Shown: positions 18,695 through 28,346 of the stretch, piece by piece
Numbering within the stretch: position 1 is the first letter of the stretch
Layout: each line of letters begins with the position of its first letter
Source of the DNA: Methylobacter sp. S3L5C
GTDB taxonomy: Bacteria > Pseudomonadota > Gammaproteobacteria > Methylococcales > Methylomonadaceae
DNA length: 64,000 nucleotides
NCBI RefSeq assembly: GCF_022788635.1
Contig: NZ_CP076024.1
Coordinates: 310,001-374,000 of the forward strand
Reading direction: 5' to 3'
Notes under the pieces: model-generated
Databases searched by the model: none
Seen by the model: only the letters and a program-made list of their open reading frames with translations
Told to the model about the DNA's origin: nothing
Program-made: the position numbers and the translations under genes

Positions 18695-20050
18695 CTACTT
18701 TCTCATACCTCGTACATTGCTTTTTATGCCACGGATCATATTAGCCATATTGCCTGATTTAAACTTCTTCATCATTTTCTGCATCATCAGAAATTGCTTC
18801 AGAATACGATTAACATCCTGTAACTGCTGGCCGCAACCTGCTGCAATACGTTTTTTTCGATTACCTTTGATCAAATCAGGGTAACGTCTTTCCTGCATGG
18901 TCATGGAACCAATGACAGCGATCTGGCGAGATAACTCCTTATCATTAATTTTATCTTTCATTTCCTGAGGAACACTACTCATGCCGGGCAATTTATCCAG
19001 CAAAGAGCTGACGCCCCCCATGCTCTGCATTTGTTGCAACTGTTCACGAAAATCTTCCAGATCAAAGCCCTTGCCTTTTTGCATTTTACGGGCAAATTTT
19101 TCAGCTTTTTCCTTATCAACCTTTTGCTCAATCTCTTCAATCAGACTCAGCATATCGCCCATACCTAAAATACGGGAGGCAATACGATCAGGATAAAAAG
19201 GTTCAAGCGCATTGGTTTTTTCGCCAACACCAATAAACTTGATTGGCTTGCCGGTAACATGCCGAATAGAAAGCGCAGCACCACCTCGGGCATCACCGTC
19301 AGCTTTAGTCAGAATAACACCAGTTAAGGAAAGGGCATCATTAAAAGCTTTTGCGGTAATGGCGGCATCTTGTCCCGTCATACTATCAACAACAAATAAT
19401 GTTTCGACAGGATTTATTGCTGCATGCAAGGCTTTAATTTCGCCCATCATTTCATCATCAATATGCAAACGGCCGGCAGTATCGATAATAATGACATCAA
19501 GAAACTTTTTCTTGGCCGCTTCAATCGCATTTTTAGCAATATCTATAGGCTGTTGAGACAAATCGCTGTCAAAAAAAACCAAATCAACTTCATTTGCCAG
19601 CATCTCCAACTGCTTGATAGCCGCCGGACGATAAATATCAGCACTGACCACGCCGACCTTTTTCTTTTGATTTTCTTGCAGCCAGCGGCCCAATTTAGCA
19701 ACGGTGGTAGTTTTACCCGCACCCTGCAAACCTGCCATCAAAATAACGGCAGGTGGAACCGCATTGAGGTTAAGCCCTTCATTTGCAGCACCCATGACTT
19801 TGACAAGTTCAGCCTGAACCAGCTTGATCATTGCTTGTCCGGGTGACAGACTGGCTTGCACATCCTGCCCTAAAGCACCATCTTTGACACGCTCAATAAA
19901 GTCCGTAACAACCGCTAGAGACACATCAGCTTCAAGCAAAGCCATACGCACTTCGCGCAGTGTTTCCTTGATATTTTCTTCGGTCAGGCGACCCTGACCC
20001 TTAAGTTTTTTAAGAGTACTACTTAATCGATCGGTTAAATTATCAAACAT
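18695..20050 (-). CDS. ffh: Signal recognition particle protein Ffh
   Basis: Ffh is the SRP GTPase that delivers membrane proteins to the translocon with 4.5S RNA. The 451-residue protein has an N-domain, a G-domain with G1 GLQGAGKT at residues 107-114, DTAGRLH and TKADGDARGGAALS, and a Met-rich M-domain (LLDKLPGMSSVPQEM ... FLMMQKMMKKFKSGNMANMI). All motifs are intact. It lies upstream of rpsP and is divergent from the CcsA-like gene, a frequent gammaproteobacterial order. Confidence 0.98.
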   Translation of the reverse strand: MFDNLTDRLSSTLKKLKGQGRLTEENIKETLREVRMALLEADVSLAVVTDFIERVKDGALGQDVQASLSPGQAMIKLVQAELVKVMGAANEGLNLNAVPPAVILMAGLQGAGKTTTVAKLGRWLQENQKKKVGVVSADIYRPAAIKQLEMLANEVDLVFFDSDLSQQPIDIAKNAIEAAKKKFLDVIIIDTAGRLHIDDEMMGEIKALHAAINPVETLFVVDSMTGQDAAITAKAFNDALSLTGVILTKADGDARGGAALSIRHVTGKPIKFIGVGEKTNALEPFYPDRIASRILGMGDMLSLIEEIEQKVDKEKAEKFARKMQKGKGFDLEDFREQLQQMQSMGGVSSLLDKLPGMSSVPQEMKDKINDKELSRQIAVIGSMTMQERRYPDLIKGNRKKRIAAGCGQQLQDVNRILKQFLMMQKMMKKFKSGNMANMIRGIKSNVRGMRK

Positions 20051-20237
20051 ATCTATGTCTTTATTGTTTAATCTAAGAAAACTACCCGCTAGTACAAATG
20101 CGCTAGGACTATTTAATCTGGTATATTACCATATACATTAAGACCTTTGCACCCGTTGCAATAACTGAAAAATTTTAAACCTGCCAATTGGGTTAACATA
20201 GCTTACCCGATACTTTTGCCAGCTTTTATATAAACCA

Positions 20238-21032
20238 ATGATAACCACTACACTAGCCACTCTGTCAATCGGTACCTACTTGGCAAGTACCCTGCTTATT
20301 GTCCGGCATTTTAACCAGAGCAGAATGCAGCGCACAGCCCTTTATCTGGCATGGACAGCGGTTTTTACACAATTTTTATTTAAAGCTATTATTTTTCAGA
20401 AAAATAACGGCTTTAACTTCAGTTTTTTTAGCACCAGCTCACTCATTGCCATGATTGTTGCCCTGCTTTTATTGATAGCAGCACTCAATAAACCTGTCGA
20501 AAAATTAGGTATCATAATATTCCCCATTGCTGCCGGCATGCTGGTATTAGATCTTAACTTTACCGAAAAAACTCAACTATTAGCCAGCTACAACTGGGCA
20601 ATGAACACTCATATCCTGACCTCCATTATTGCTTTCAGCCTGCTAAACATCGCTGCCTTGCAAGCCATCTTTCTTGCCATTCAAGACCAACAATTAAAAA
20701 GACACCCACCTAAATGCTTTATTCAGTCATTACCGCCACTGCAAACCATGGAAACCTTATTATTCCAAATGCTGGGCGCAGGAATTATATTTCTGACCAT
20801 TTCATTAATTAGTGGTTTTTTGTTTATAGAAGATTTATTCGCGCAGCACTTGGTACATAAAACGGTTTTATCCCTACTGGCATGGGTGATATTTAGCGGT
20901 CTGTTAATAGGCAGAAGTCGTTACGGATGGCGTGGACAAACAGCAATACAATGGACTTTAATTGGCTTTGTATTGCTGCTTTTGGCTTATTTTGGCAGTA
21001 AACTGGTTCTAGAACTTATTTTGCAACGTTAA
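20238..21032 (+). CDS. CcsA/YpjD-family inner-membrane protein (cytochrome c assembly-like)
   Basis: This polytopic protein of 264 residues, with about eight membrane helices, ends with the family pattern HKTVLSLLAWVIFSGLLIGR, YGWRGQTAIQWTLIGFVLLL and LAYFGSKLVLELIL. The family is related to the haem-handling CcsA/CcmC proteins; YpjD-type members divergent from ffh are common in gammaproteobacteria, and their function is not settled. Conserved histidines lie in the NTHILTSIIAF and QHLVHKTV segments. Confidence 0.85.
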   Translation: MITTTLATLSIGTYLASTLLIVRHFNQSRMQRTALYLAWTAVFTQFLFKAIIFQKNNGFNFSFFSTSSLIAMIVALLLLIAALNKPVEKLGIIIFPIAAGMLVLDLNFTEKTQLLASYNWAMNTHILTSIIAFSLLNIAALQAIFLAIQDQQLKRHPPKCFIQSLPPLQTMETLLFQMLGAGIIFLTISLISGFLFIEDLFAQHLVHKTVLSLLAWVIFSGLLIGRSRYGWRGQTAIQWTLIGFVLLLLAYFGSKLVLELILQR

Positions 21033-21500
21033 AGCAGGTAAATAGAAACTTAAAAAACACCGACACCATCCCTTGGACGTATAGCTATTTACGCATGCAA
21101 AAGCTACTGGAATCGTCGCTTCGCTGGCCCTTAAGGGAGATCGTACTGCTTGATTTTACTCTCCCCGGCAACTGTTCTTGCGCTGCCCTGCATCCATGCA
21201 TTCTTCATTCCAAACAGGAAAGCGTGTTTGGCGCTTGTTCAACGCGTTATTTTTATTATGCAAAAAATTGTGTAGATAGCTATGCCCTTACAGGAATGGT
21301 ATCCATATAACCGTCCCGCTTTAAATTGGCAGCCTGCATTATTAATTGCAGGCAACACAACAGAACAATGGAGCATTAATTTAATTTGGAAAATAATCAT
21401 TAAAGCCTTATTCTTTGTAATTTTTTAATTACTTAAAATTTCACAGTAACAGCAAAGTGATTCACACTCCCATCATTGCATTTAAAAAGGGCAAAACGTT
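21033..21500. other. Intergenic region holding an inverted-repeat element
   Basis: No gene is supported in this 468-bp region. It contains the candidate MITE-like element at 21063-21302 and an AT-rich leader before the desaturase. A ribosome-binding sequence AAAAAGGG (21485-21492) precedes the TTG start at 21501. Confidence 0.5.
21063..21302. repeat. Candidate MITE-like element with imperfect terminal inverted repeats
   Basis: The left arm (21063-21095) contains CACCATCCC...ATAGCTATTTAC. The right arm (21268-21302), read in reverse complement, contains TACCATTCC...ATAGCTATCTAC. The 12-bp cores match 11 of 12, and the outer parts match with small gaps. About 240 bp lie between the outer ends, with no transposase. 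There is no clear target duplication, and no second copy was found in the window. Confidence 0.45.
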
Positions 21501-22625
21501 TTGAGTTTAGACAGTTATCATTCGGTAGATCGCGAACAATTGGCCAAAGACATCCGCGAACTTCATCAACAAGCTTTAGCCAATATTGGTATTGACGATT
21601 TTAAGCATTTAACAAGAATGGAACGCTGGGGCAAAATTTGCTCCATTATCGGCTATGGCACGGCCTGGATTTTCCCCAACCCCGTTTCCGCACTGCTAAT
21701 CAGCCAGGGTAGTTTCACGCGCTGGACACAAGTAGGGCATCCGGTTGTTCATAAAGCATACGATAAAATTGAAGGTGTAAACAGCAATTACACCAGCAAG
21801 AAATTTGCGAAAGGTTGGCGACGTTTTATGGATTGGCCGGATTGGATGACTCCAGCAGGTTGGCATCACGAGCATGACGTATTGCATCATTACAGGTTAG
21901 GTGAAAAAAAAGACCCGAACAATGCGCAACACAATATGGAATGGCTAAGGCAATCAAGCCTGCCAATGTGGCAACGCTATGTGATTGTGGCGCTTTTTTC
22001 CGGGATATGGAAAATTGTCTATTACACACCCAGAACCCATAAGGAATTATGCTTAAATTCTGCAAGACAGCAGGGCGAGCCCGAACCTGTGATGACCCGC
22101 CTTGGCGCATGGAGTTTATTTACCAAACAGGGCAGAGGATTATGGCTACATAGTATTTTGCCTTACACAGCTTATCGCTTTGTATTGCTGCCTTTGCTGT
22201 TTTCGCCCTTAGGAAGTTTTGCTGTTATCAGCGTGTTAATTAATTCAATCCTGGCCGAAATCCTCACCAATATGCACAGTTTTCTGGTGATGATCCCAAA
22301 TCACGCAGGAGATGATGTGATGATGTTTGACGAAAAAGCCAAAAGCAAAGGCGAATTTTATCTTCGGCAGATTTTAGGCTCAGTGAATTATCCAACAGGC
22401 TCTAATTTGAATGACTTTTTTTATGGCTGGTTAAATTACCAAATCGAACATCACTTATGGCCAAATATTCCATTAAGTCAATATCAAAAAATGCAGCCAC
22501 AAGTCATGGCGTTGTGCAAAAAACATAATATTACTTATCTGCAACAGTCTGTTTTTAAAAGGCTGTTGAAAGCAGTTGATGTTATGGTGGGAAAAACTTC
22601 GATGCTGAGACCTGTCGTAACGTAA
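21501..22625 (+). CDS. Membrane fatty-acid desaturase
   Basis: This 374-residue di-iron desaturase family protein would introduce a double bond into an acyl chain, probably of a membrane lipid. The histidine clusters are visible: GHPVVHKAY (about 79-87), WHHEHDVLHHY (about 121-131), and the C-terminal NYQIEHHLWP that defines the DesA/front-end group. Hydrophobic segments lie between them. The start is TTG at 21501 with an AAGGG site at good spacing. Substrate and regiospecificity cannot be read from the sequence. Confidence 0.88.
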   Translation: MSLDSYHSVDREQLAKDIRELHQQALANIGIDDFKHLTRMERWGKICSIIGYGTAWIFPNPVSALLISQGSFTRWTQVGHPVVHKAYDKIEGVNSNYTSKKFAKGWRRFMDWPDWMTPAGWHHEHDVLHHYRLGEKKDPNNAQHNMEWLRQSSLPMWQRYVIVALFSGIWKIVYYTPRTHKELCLNSARQQGEPEPVMTRLGAWSLFTKQGRGLWLHSILPYTAYRFVLLPLLFSPLGSFAVISVLINSILAEILTNMHSFLVMIPNHAGDDVMMFDEKAKSKGEFYLRQILGSVNYPTGSNLNDFFYGWLNYQIEHHLWPNIPLSQYQKMQPQVMALCKKHNITYLQQSVFKRLLKAVDVMVGKTSMLRPVVT

Positions 22626-22713
22626 ACCGTTAAAAAACAATTCAATTGAAAGACTCGATATTTTATTTCTTCTTGTCCTACGTGCTGAATAAATACTTTT
22701 ACCAATCAGCTTT

Positions 22714-23382
22714 TTACTCTACGAGCGGCTTTTTACTTAACTCAATACCGCCTTCTGATACCATCAGCTGGCGCAGAGTTACGGCAATTTCCTCACCCAG
22801 CTTGGTAAGACATTGGCTTTGCATCTTAACCATCACTCCATAGTCAATGGTCGATGCCGGAAACTCATATTCGGAACGTTTATTCATGGCAGGTTTATCT
22901 TTATACTTAATAAACCATTGAGCGACTAACCGGCTCTGGCCACTGGCGTTCACATTAAACTCCAGTATATCAATACCCACTTGATAATCAACGACCTGCC
23001 GCTGTGACCACGGATAACGGATTATCCGATCCGTACCCAACTGCCGGGGCAAGGCTTTAAACAGAGCGAGAGAAATATTTTGATCCAAACGCTCTGCCCA
23101 GCGATGATCTTCAGAAAGTTGATACTGATTATCAGTGATTGCCACAATCATCTGTGGCCGATTTAGATATTCAGGAATTCGTATTGGTCCCAGACCGACT
23201 ACCGGAGCTTGAGCTGTGGCAACCGCTGATGGCGTCCCAACTAAAGAGGAGTCTGCGTTAAGCATATAAAACTGTATCGGCTTACTCTCACGAGCACACC
23301 CGCTTAATAAAATAGCCGAAACAACCATACTCCATGCAAAAATAGATTTATATTTCGTTGCGCCATCAACTTCAAAGTTCAT
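22714..23382 (-). CDS. ABC-type transport auxiliary lipoprotein (PqiC-like)
   Basis: This is a predicted outer-membrane lipoprotein of 222 residues with a signal peptide ending in the lipobox LLSGC. After it come PIQFYMLNA and a fold like PqiC/DUF330 (VGLGPIRIPEYLNRPQMIVA, SEDHRWAERLDQNISLAL). Such lipoproteins accompany MCE lipid-transport systems at the outer membrane. ATG 23382 has an AAGGAG site, which lies over the upstream MCE stop. It is the last gene of the four-gene operon. Confidence 0.85.
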   Translation of the reverse strand: MNFEVDGATKYKSIFAWSMVVSAILLSGCARESKPIQFYMLNADSSLVGTPSAVATAQAPVVGLGPIRIPEYLNRPQMIVAITDNQYQLSEDHRWAERLDQNISLALFKALPRQLGTDRIIRYPWSQRQVVDYQVGIDILEFNVNASGQSRLVAQWFIKYKDKPAMNKRSEYEFPASTIDYGVMVKMQSQCLTKLGEEIAVTLRQLMVSEGGIELSKKPLVE

Positions 23383-23389
23383 AATAGTG

Positions 23390-24388
23390 TTACTCCTTAC
23401 CGTAAATAATCGAATCAGGATGGCGCTCAAGATAATCAGTCAAATCCTTTGTTGATTGGGCAGCATCACGCAGTGCGTTAAGCGATTGCCATAAAGGCGC
23501 ATCCGGCGCAGCAAGCCCTTCCACCGAACCCAATGCATGATTTGATTCCAGCAACAAATTATTGGCCGTATTAAGAGTCTTCTCGCTGGCACTCAGCACT
23601 GGGCGTATTTCGCGGGTAAGCTCCTGAACCATCGTTCGAGTATCACTCACGGTACCGTTCATATTAGCAAGTAATGGCGTCAGGTTGCGATTCAGGTTAG
23701 CCATGAGTTTATCAGTTTCGATGAGTGTTTTAGCAAGTACTTCCCGATTTTTCTTAAGCTCATCAGAAGCTACTATTTCACGAACCTCTTTTAAAATTGC
23801 GGCAAAGTCTTTAATAATTTCCTCTATAGGTAACTGACGAAATTTAGCCAGCATTTCATCAGCAGTCGTCTTAATTTGATCCGCTGTCGCCGGAACAGAA
23901 GGCAATTCCGGTATATCTTTATAATTAAGTCCCTTTAATTTACCCGGCTCGCCTCGATAAAAGTTGAACTCTACGTAGAGTAATCCCGTCAACAAACTTT
24001 GCGTTTGTAACTGAGCCTTAAGTCCGGCATCAATCAATTGCTGGGCATTTTTCTGACGCTCTTCCAATGTTAGCGCAGCGCTAAAAGGATAGCCACTGGA
24101 ATCCAGCACCATTTCCGGACTAATCTCAATCACTACAGGCTTGATAATTTGCGATTTTTTTTGATTAAGCTCCAGAGAAATTTCTTTAACAGTACCAATC
24201 TGTACCCCTTGCAACTTGACCGGCGCACCAATATTAAGACCATTTAAAGCACCATCAAAGTAGATGACGAACCGGGTTTTTTGCTTAAGCATCTGACCGC
24301 CACCAAAAATCAAGATAGCCGCTATCAGTAAAGTGAGAGAGCCCACCAAAAAAACACCGATGGTATAGGGATTAACTGGTTTACTCAT
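23390..24388 (-). CDS. MCE-domain lipid-transport protein (MlaD-like)
   Basis: This 332-residue protein is anchored by one N-terminal membrane helix (about 9-30). A single MCE domain follows (TRFVIYFDGALNGLNIGAPV, KLQGVQIGTVKEISLEL), then a long helical C-terminal region (about 150-330). MCE proteins form hexameric periplasmic channels that carry lipids between membranes. It overlaps the ATPase gene by 4 bp. The longer helical tail distinguishes it from short E. coli MlaD. Confidence 0.9.
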   Translation of the reverse strand: MSKPVNPYTIGVFLVGSLTLLIAAILIFGGGQMLKQKTRFVIYFDGALNGLNIGAPVKLQGVQIGTVKEISLELNQKKSQIIKPVVIEISPEMVLDSSGYPFSAALTLEERQKNAQQLIDAGLKAQLQTQSLLTGLLYVEFNFYRGEPGKLKGLNYKDIPELPSVPATADQIKTTADEMLAKFRQLPIEEIIKDFAAILKEVREIVASDELKKNREVLAKTLIETDKLMANLNRNLTPLLANMNGTVSDTRTMVQELTREIRPVLSASEKTLNTANNLLLESNHALGSVEGLAAPDAPLWQSLNALRDAAQSTKDLTDYLERHPDSIIYGKE

Positions 24389-25182
24389 AATTTACTCGTT
24401 TCCTGATTTTTTGTTACGTTAGCTGCCCGACTTTCCGTTTCTCCACGAGTGAGAAATTGGATGACTTTAGGATCACTGGATTCAGCAAGTAGTTGTTTGG
24501 GAGGACCACTGGCGATCATCGTCTTGGTTTCCGGATCAAGAAACACTGAGTTGGTACCAATCGCGAAGATGCTGGCTAATTCATGAGTCACCATGACCAC
24601 AGTAGCCCCCAGATTATCGCGCAGACTACGAATCAAATCATCAAGTAGCTTGGCACTGACCGGATCCAGTCCTGCCGAAGGTTCATCGACAAAAAGAATT
24701 TCGGGGTCCAGCGCCATGGCTCGAGCCAATCCTGCACGCTTTTGCATCCCACCGCTGATCTCTGAAGGATAATAGTCTTCAAAACCTGCCAAACCCACCA
24801 GAGCCAACTTATAGGAGACAATTTCCCTTATTCGCTGAGCACCCAAAAGGGTGTGTTCAGTAATGGGCAGAGCTATATTCTCGGCCAGCGTCATTGAACT
24901 CAACAGTGCGCCCGTTTGAAATAATACACCGGTACGCTTTAAAATGCGTTGCCGAGCTTTGTTATCGGCCTGCCAAAGACTTTCTTCGCCATAAAATACA
25001 TCGCCTTTAGCCGGATTTTGCAAGCCTATCAAATGCATCAATAAAGTACTCTTACCGCAACCGCTACCACCCATGATGATAAAAATATCTCCACGATTAA
25101 TCGTAAAGTCCAAATCCTTTTGAATAACAAAATCACCATAAGCCATGGTCATATTTTTGATGGTAAGACACGCAGTGGTCAT
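24385..25182 (-). CDS. ABC transporter ATP-binding protein (MlaF-like)
   Basis: This 265-residue ATPase powers the MCE lipid transporter. Walker A is GGSGCGKST (38-46), the signature ISGGMQKRAGLARAMAL, and Walker B with the following motif LFVDEPSAGLDP; the switch His is in VMVTHELASIFAIG. The ISGGM-KR-LARA form is typical of MlaF-type ATPases. It overlaps the MCE gene and lies 3 bp after the permease. Confidence 0.94.
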   Translation of the reverse strand: MTTACLTIKNMTMAYGDFVIQKDLDFTINRGDIFIIMGGSGCGKSTLLMHLIGLQNPAKGDVFYGEESLWQADNKARQRILKRTGVLFQTGALLSSMTLAENIALPITEHTLLGAQRIREIVSYKLALVGLAGFEDYYPSEISGGMQKRAGLARAMALDPEILFVDEPSAGLDPVSAKLLDDLIRSLRDNLGATVVMVTHELASIFAIGTNSVFLDPETKTMIASGPPKQLLAESSDPKVIQFLTRGETESRAANVTKNQETSKL

Positions 25183-25185
25183 AAC

Positions 25186-26334
25186 TTAAATTCCCAGACG
25201 GTTGCAGATCACCGTCATCAAGGAGTCGGCAATAACAATAAAAATAATGCCGGTCACCACGGCAGAAGTGGCGGCGTCACCAACAGCCGAAGCGCTACGT
25301 CCGCATTGCATGCCACGCATACAACCAGAAAGCGCAATCAACACGCCAAATACGGCACATTTTGCAACACCAATACTAAAATCTGTTAGATGAACGGCGC
25401 TTGCAGTACGATTGAGGTATTCCACCAGCGACACATCAAAAAAACTCACAGTCACCAGCGCACCGCCAATTATGCCCATCAAATCTGCATAAAGACAAAG
25501 TAACGGCATAATGAAAACAAGCGCCAAAATACGCGGCAAAACCAGAAATTCCATCGGATCAAAGCCCATGGTTTTGAGCGCATTAATTTCACTATTGACC
25601 TGCATCGTGCCCAACTGAGCCGCATAAGATGCTCCGGTTCTGCCAGACATGATAATCGCCGCCATCAAACCACCCATTTCTCGTGTCATGCCCAAGCCCA
25701 CCAGATCGGCAATATAAATTTGTGCGCCAAACAATGCCAGCTGCACAGCGCCCACAAAAGCCAGAATCAACCCCACCAACAAACTAATGAGTGTAACAAT
25801 AGGCAATGCTTGAGGCCCACAATCCTGAATATTCGTCCATAAATCGACCCAGCGAAAGCGTGCCTTACCGCGTGTCAAAGCAAATACACTAAGCGCCGTC
25901 TCGCCGATAAAAGCTACCAGTGCCTGACTATCTTTAAAGATGCGTATTCCACCGTTACCAATAACTTCAAACCATGGCATTTTAGTTTCATGACGCCTCG
26001 CGCCAGCCCTTTCAGGCACGGCATAGACCAAGTTTAACAACCCTTGAATACCTTCAGGCAACGTTGTGACATCTACTTCGATACCCTGTTTTGCGCCATA
26101 ATCAACCAGACGAATCAACGCAGTCATCAATAGACTGTCCCAATGCCCCAAAGCTTCAGTTGAGAAAACAAGCCGCTTAACATCCGACTCATCGCCCAAT
26201 TGCGCCAATACAACATCAAGTGTCGGAATCTCTGCTTCCAACACCCAATCGCCCACAATAGAAACCTCCAGCGTATGTCCTGTAAGACTCACATTAATTT
26301 CACAGGGAACATTGTTTACGATCATAACTGTCAT
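25186..26334 (-). CDS. MlaE-family permease with N-terminal STAS-like domain
   Basis: This 382-residue protein has a soluble N-terminal STAS-like domain (residues 5-115, GHTLEVSIVGDWVLEAEIPT ... LVFSTEALGHWDSLLMTALI). The MlaE permease part follows, with several membrane segments and the family motif MSGRTGASYAAQLGTMQVNS, EINALKTMGFDPMEFLVLPR. In E. coli the STAS protein MlaB is separate; here it is fused. It is the first gene of the operon. ATG 26325 is an alternative start. Confidence 0.92.
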   Translation of the reverse strand: MTVMIVNNVPCEINVSLTGHTLEVSIVGDWVLEAEIPTLDVVLAQLGDESDVKRLVFSTEALGHWDSLLMTALIRLVDYGAKQGIEVDVTTLPEGIQGLLNLVYAVPERAGARRHETKMPWFEVIGNGGIRIFKDSQALVAFIGETALSVFALTRGKARFRWVDLWTNIQDCGPQALPIVTLISLLVGLILAFVGAVQLALFGAQIYIADLVGLGMTREMGGLMAAIIMSGRTGASYAAQLGTMQVNSEINALKTMGFDPMEFLVLPRILALVFIMPLLCLYADLMGIIGGALVTVSFFDVSLVEYLNRTASAVHLTDFSIGVAKCAVFGVLIALSGCMRGMQCGRSASAVGDAATSAVVTGIIFIVIADSLMTVICNRLGI

Positions 26335-26677
26335 GAATGAGAGGTACTTGTAAGTATTTAGCTAATATATTGATTTTAATTAAAACATACAGGCATCACA
26401 TAATCATTAATATTTTTGCCTTGCCGGTATTTAATTACTGATTTGAGATAATTTTTTAATCGCTGCAAGTGCAATTAATTAAGTGGCTACACATTTTCAA
26501 CTGAATAATTTCTATGCCAACAGATACCATACTTTAAAAAAGATGGTATCTGTATAAACTTTAAACCACACAAAATTGAAATTTAATTTCTGAAAATCTA
26601 TTTAACAAGACAAGACATCTTCCCCTGTTTGACCCGGGCCAATTGAAGAATACTTACCGCCAACCCACTGCGATAAT
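26335..26677. other. Intergenic region with a 10-bp inverted repeat
   Basis: This 343-bp AT-rich stretch lies upstream of the MCE operon. The only structure seen is a perfect inverted repeat CAGATACCAT (26521-26530) / ATGGTATCTG (26543-26552) with a 12-nt loop and no T-run. It could be a protein-binding site or a weak terminator. Confidence 0.4.
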
Positions 26678-27139
26678 TTAATTTACAGAATAACCACGTC
26701 CGCTCAAGCAAGCGCCAAGAGCCCTGTTATAAAAATCTTGCGCTGAAGAAGATGCCACAACCTGGCTTTGTTCGGCTTTTTTGCTGTCAAGTTTCTGAAA
26801 GCCTCTCTTCAGACCGCCTGCCGTTGCTCCGATGGCCGCACCCTTACCCGCAGCGCCGGCGATAGCACCAATTGCCGCTCCTGCCGCCGCTCCGCGAGCG
26901 CCGCCACGAATCACTTCGCCTTTCTGCTTGGATTGTGGGGCTTGCACATTAGCCGGATCAAAACCGGATTGTTTAACTGCCCACAGGTGGCATTCATAAC
27001 GATCTTTCGTAAGTTGGTCACTGCTCTGGCCTTTTGCCGGATAAACGACAATATCGCCCTGCACCGCCACAGGAAGCAGCACCGTATAACACAGCGAAAT
27101 AGCAGCAATTAAAAACTTCTTACCATATGGTTTGTTCAT
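26678..27139 (-). CDS. Exported glycine-zipper protein, hypothetical
   Basis: The protein (153 residues) has a signal peptide (LIAAISLCYTVLLPVAVQG) and a YECHLWAVKQSGFDP segment, which is common in glycine-zipper envelope proteins. A strongly Gly/Ala-rich helix follows (GARGAAAGAAIGAIAGAAGK, then GAAIGATAGG, about residues 80-110). The C-terminal tail contains a short Cys segment (ALGACLSGRGY). It probably associates with or inserts in the cell envelope. No specific function is known. It seems monocistronic. Confidence 0.78.
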   Translation of the reverse strand: MNKPYGKKFLIAAISLCYTVLLPVAVQGDIVVYPAKGQSSDQLTKDRYECHLWAVKQSGFDPANVQAPQSKQKGEVIRGGARGAAAGAAIGAIAGAAGKGAAIGATAGGLKRGFQKLDSKKAEQSQVVASSSAQDFYNRALGACLSGRGYSVN

Positions 27140-27591
27140 AATACCCCTCTTTCTTATACAGCATTAACTTCAACAAAAAGCTCCTCGCAATAGCCATTAT
27201 TTTAGCAACAATGCAGGGCAAAATGGCTTACTACCCAAAAGCATCGAGAAACAAGAGCCCATCAAATTACATTAACAAAAGCGACGGCTCAATTTCCGAA
27301 ACTTTATAACAGATAACCGGATTTTTAATCATTGGCTTCCAAAATCATTAAGATTGCAAACGCTCCCTAACATCAAAATCGCGTGTGTAATCAATAAAAT
27401 TATAGTAAAACCATGGGGGGAAGCAATCTTACTATCGTTCAATAAAAATGCACAGCCACTTTTGTAAATTAAACCCTGTTTTGACTCTGTAAAATGTATA
27501 GTTCAAACCATTTTTGGGTTAAGATCGTTGTGTTGATTACTTTTCGCTAACCGCACACAATCCTTAACGCTTTAAACCAAAAAGGTTATTT
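27140..27591. other. Intergenic divergent region
   Basis: This 452-bp stretch lies between the divergent glycine-zipper and SIMPL genes and must hold both promoters. Short TTGACT and TATAGT hexamers near 27481-27502 are too close together (10 bp) for a standard sigma-70 site. No gene or clear repeat was seen. Confidence 0.45.
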
Positions 27592-28329
27592 ATGTATTAT
27601 TTTACACCTTCACGACTTATCACCTTAATCACCAACACGTTTATAGTTATGAGCCTTATCTCCTTTGCACAGGCTGAAGGCATTGATCATAATCGTCCTC
27701 ACTCCATTCAGGTAAATGGCATGGGCCGTGTCTCCATTGCGCCAGACAAAGCTGACTTAACCTTGGCAATCGAAATACAGGCAAAAAGCGCCGAGATTGC
27801 ACGCGATCAAGCGGGAGCAACGATGGCAGCACTCCTAAAAGCAATAAAAGAGTCAAGCGTTGCAGATAAGGATATTCAAACCCACCAAGTTTCCTTATAT
27901 CCAATCTACAAACAAGATGCTGCCAATAAAATCAACGGCTATCAACTCGCCAATAGCGTCACAATCTGCGTCCGTGACATCAGTAAGGTTAGTACCATCA
28001 TTGATTCTGCGATAACAGCGGGCGGTAATGCAGTCCGCTTACAAACTATAAATTTTGCCATTGATAATCCGGAAGCTGCGTTGGCACAAGCCCGTGAAAA
28101 AGCTTACTCCAACGCACATGCAAAAGCCGAACAATACGCCAAATTAGCAGGAATCACATTAGGTCGTATCATGCATATCACCGAAGGTAATAGCATGCCG
28201 CCGATGCCAGTGCCTTATGCAGAAATGAGCGTTATGAGAAAAGCCACCTCAACTGACAATTCCACGCCAATACAGGCGGGCGAACAAGAAGTTTCAGTTA
28301 CAGCTGAGGTTATTTTTGGCACTGAGTAA
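27592..28329 (+). CDS. SIMPL-domain (DUF541) exported protein
   Basis: This 245-residue protein has a signal peptide (about 1-29, ending FAQAEG). The SIMPL pattern follows: IQVNGMGRVSIAPDKADLTL, GYQLANSVTICVRDISKVST and AREKAYSNAHAKAEQYAKLA, with the end in VSVTAEVIFG. E. coli YggE is the known relative, linked to oxidative-stress tolerance. It acts in the periplasm or at the envelope. It is convergent with the next gene. Confidence 0.88.
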   Translation: MYYFTPSRLITLITNTFIVMSLISFAQAEGIDHNRPHSIQVNGMGRVSIAPDKADLTLAIEIQAKSAEIARDQAGATMAALLKAIKESSVADKDIQTHQVSLYPIYKQDAANKINGYQLANSVTICVRDISKVSTIIDSAITAGGNAVRLQTINFAIDNPEAALAQAREKAYSNAHAKAEQYAKLAGITLGRIMHITEGNSMPPMPVPYAEMSVMRKATSTDNSTPIQAGEQEVSVTAEVIFGTE

Positions 28330-28346
28330 TATGGCATCGCGGTAGC

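Noticed and set aside
21095-21310. 71-residue plus-strand reading frame
   Set aside because: It lies within the inverted-repeat element, has no ribosome-binding site and has the composition of random translation.
26521-26552. Perfect 10-bp inverted repeat taken as a terminator
   Set aside because: There is no T-run on either strand and the loop is 12 nt; kept only as a structural note.
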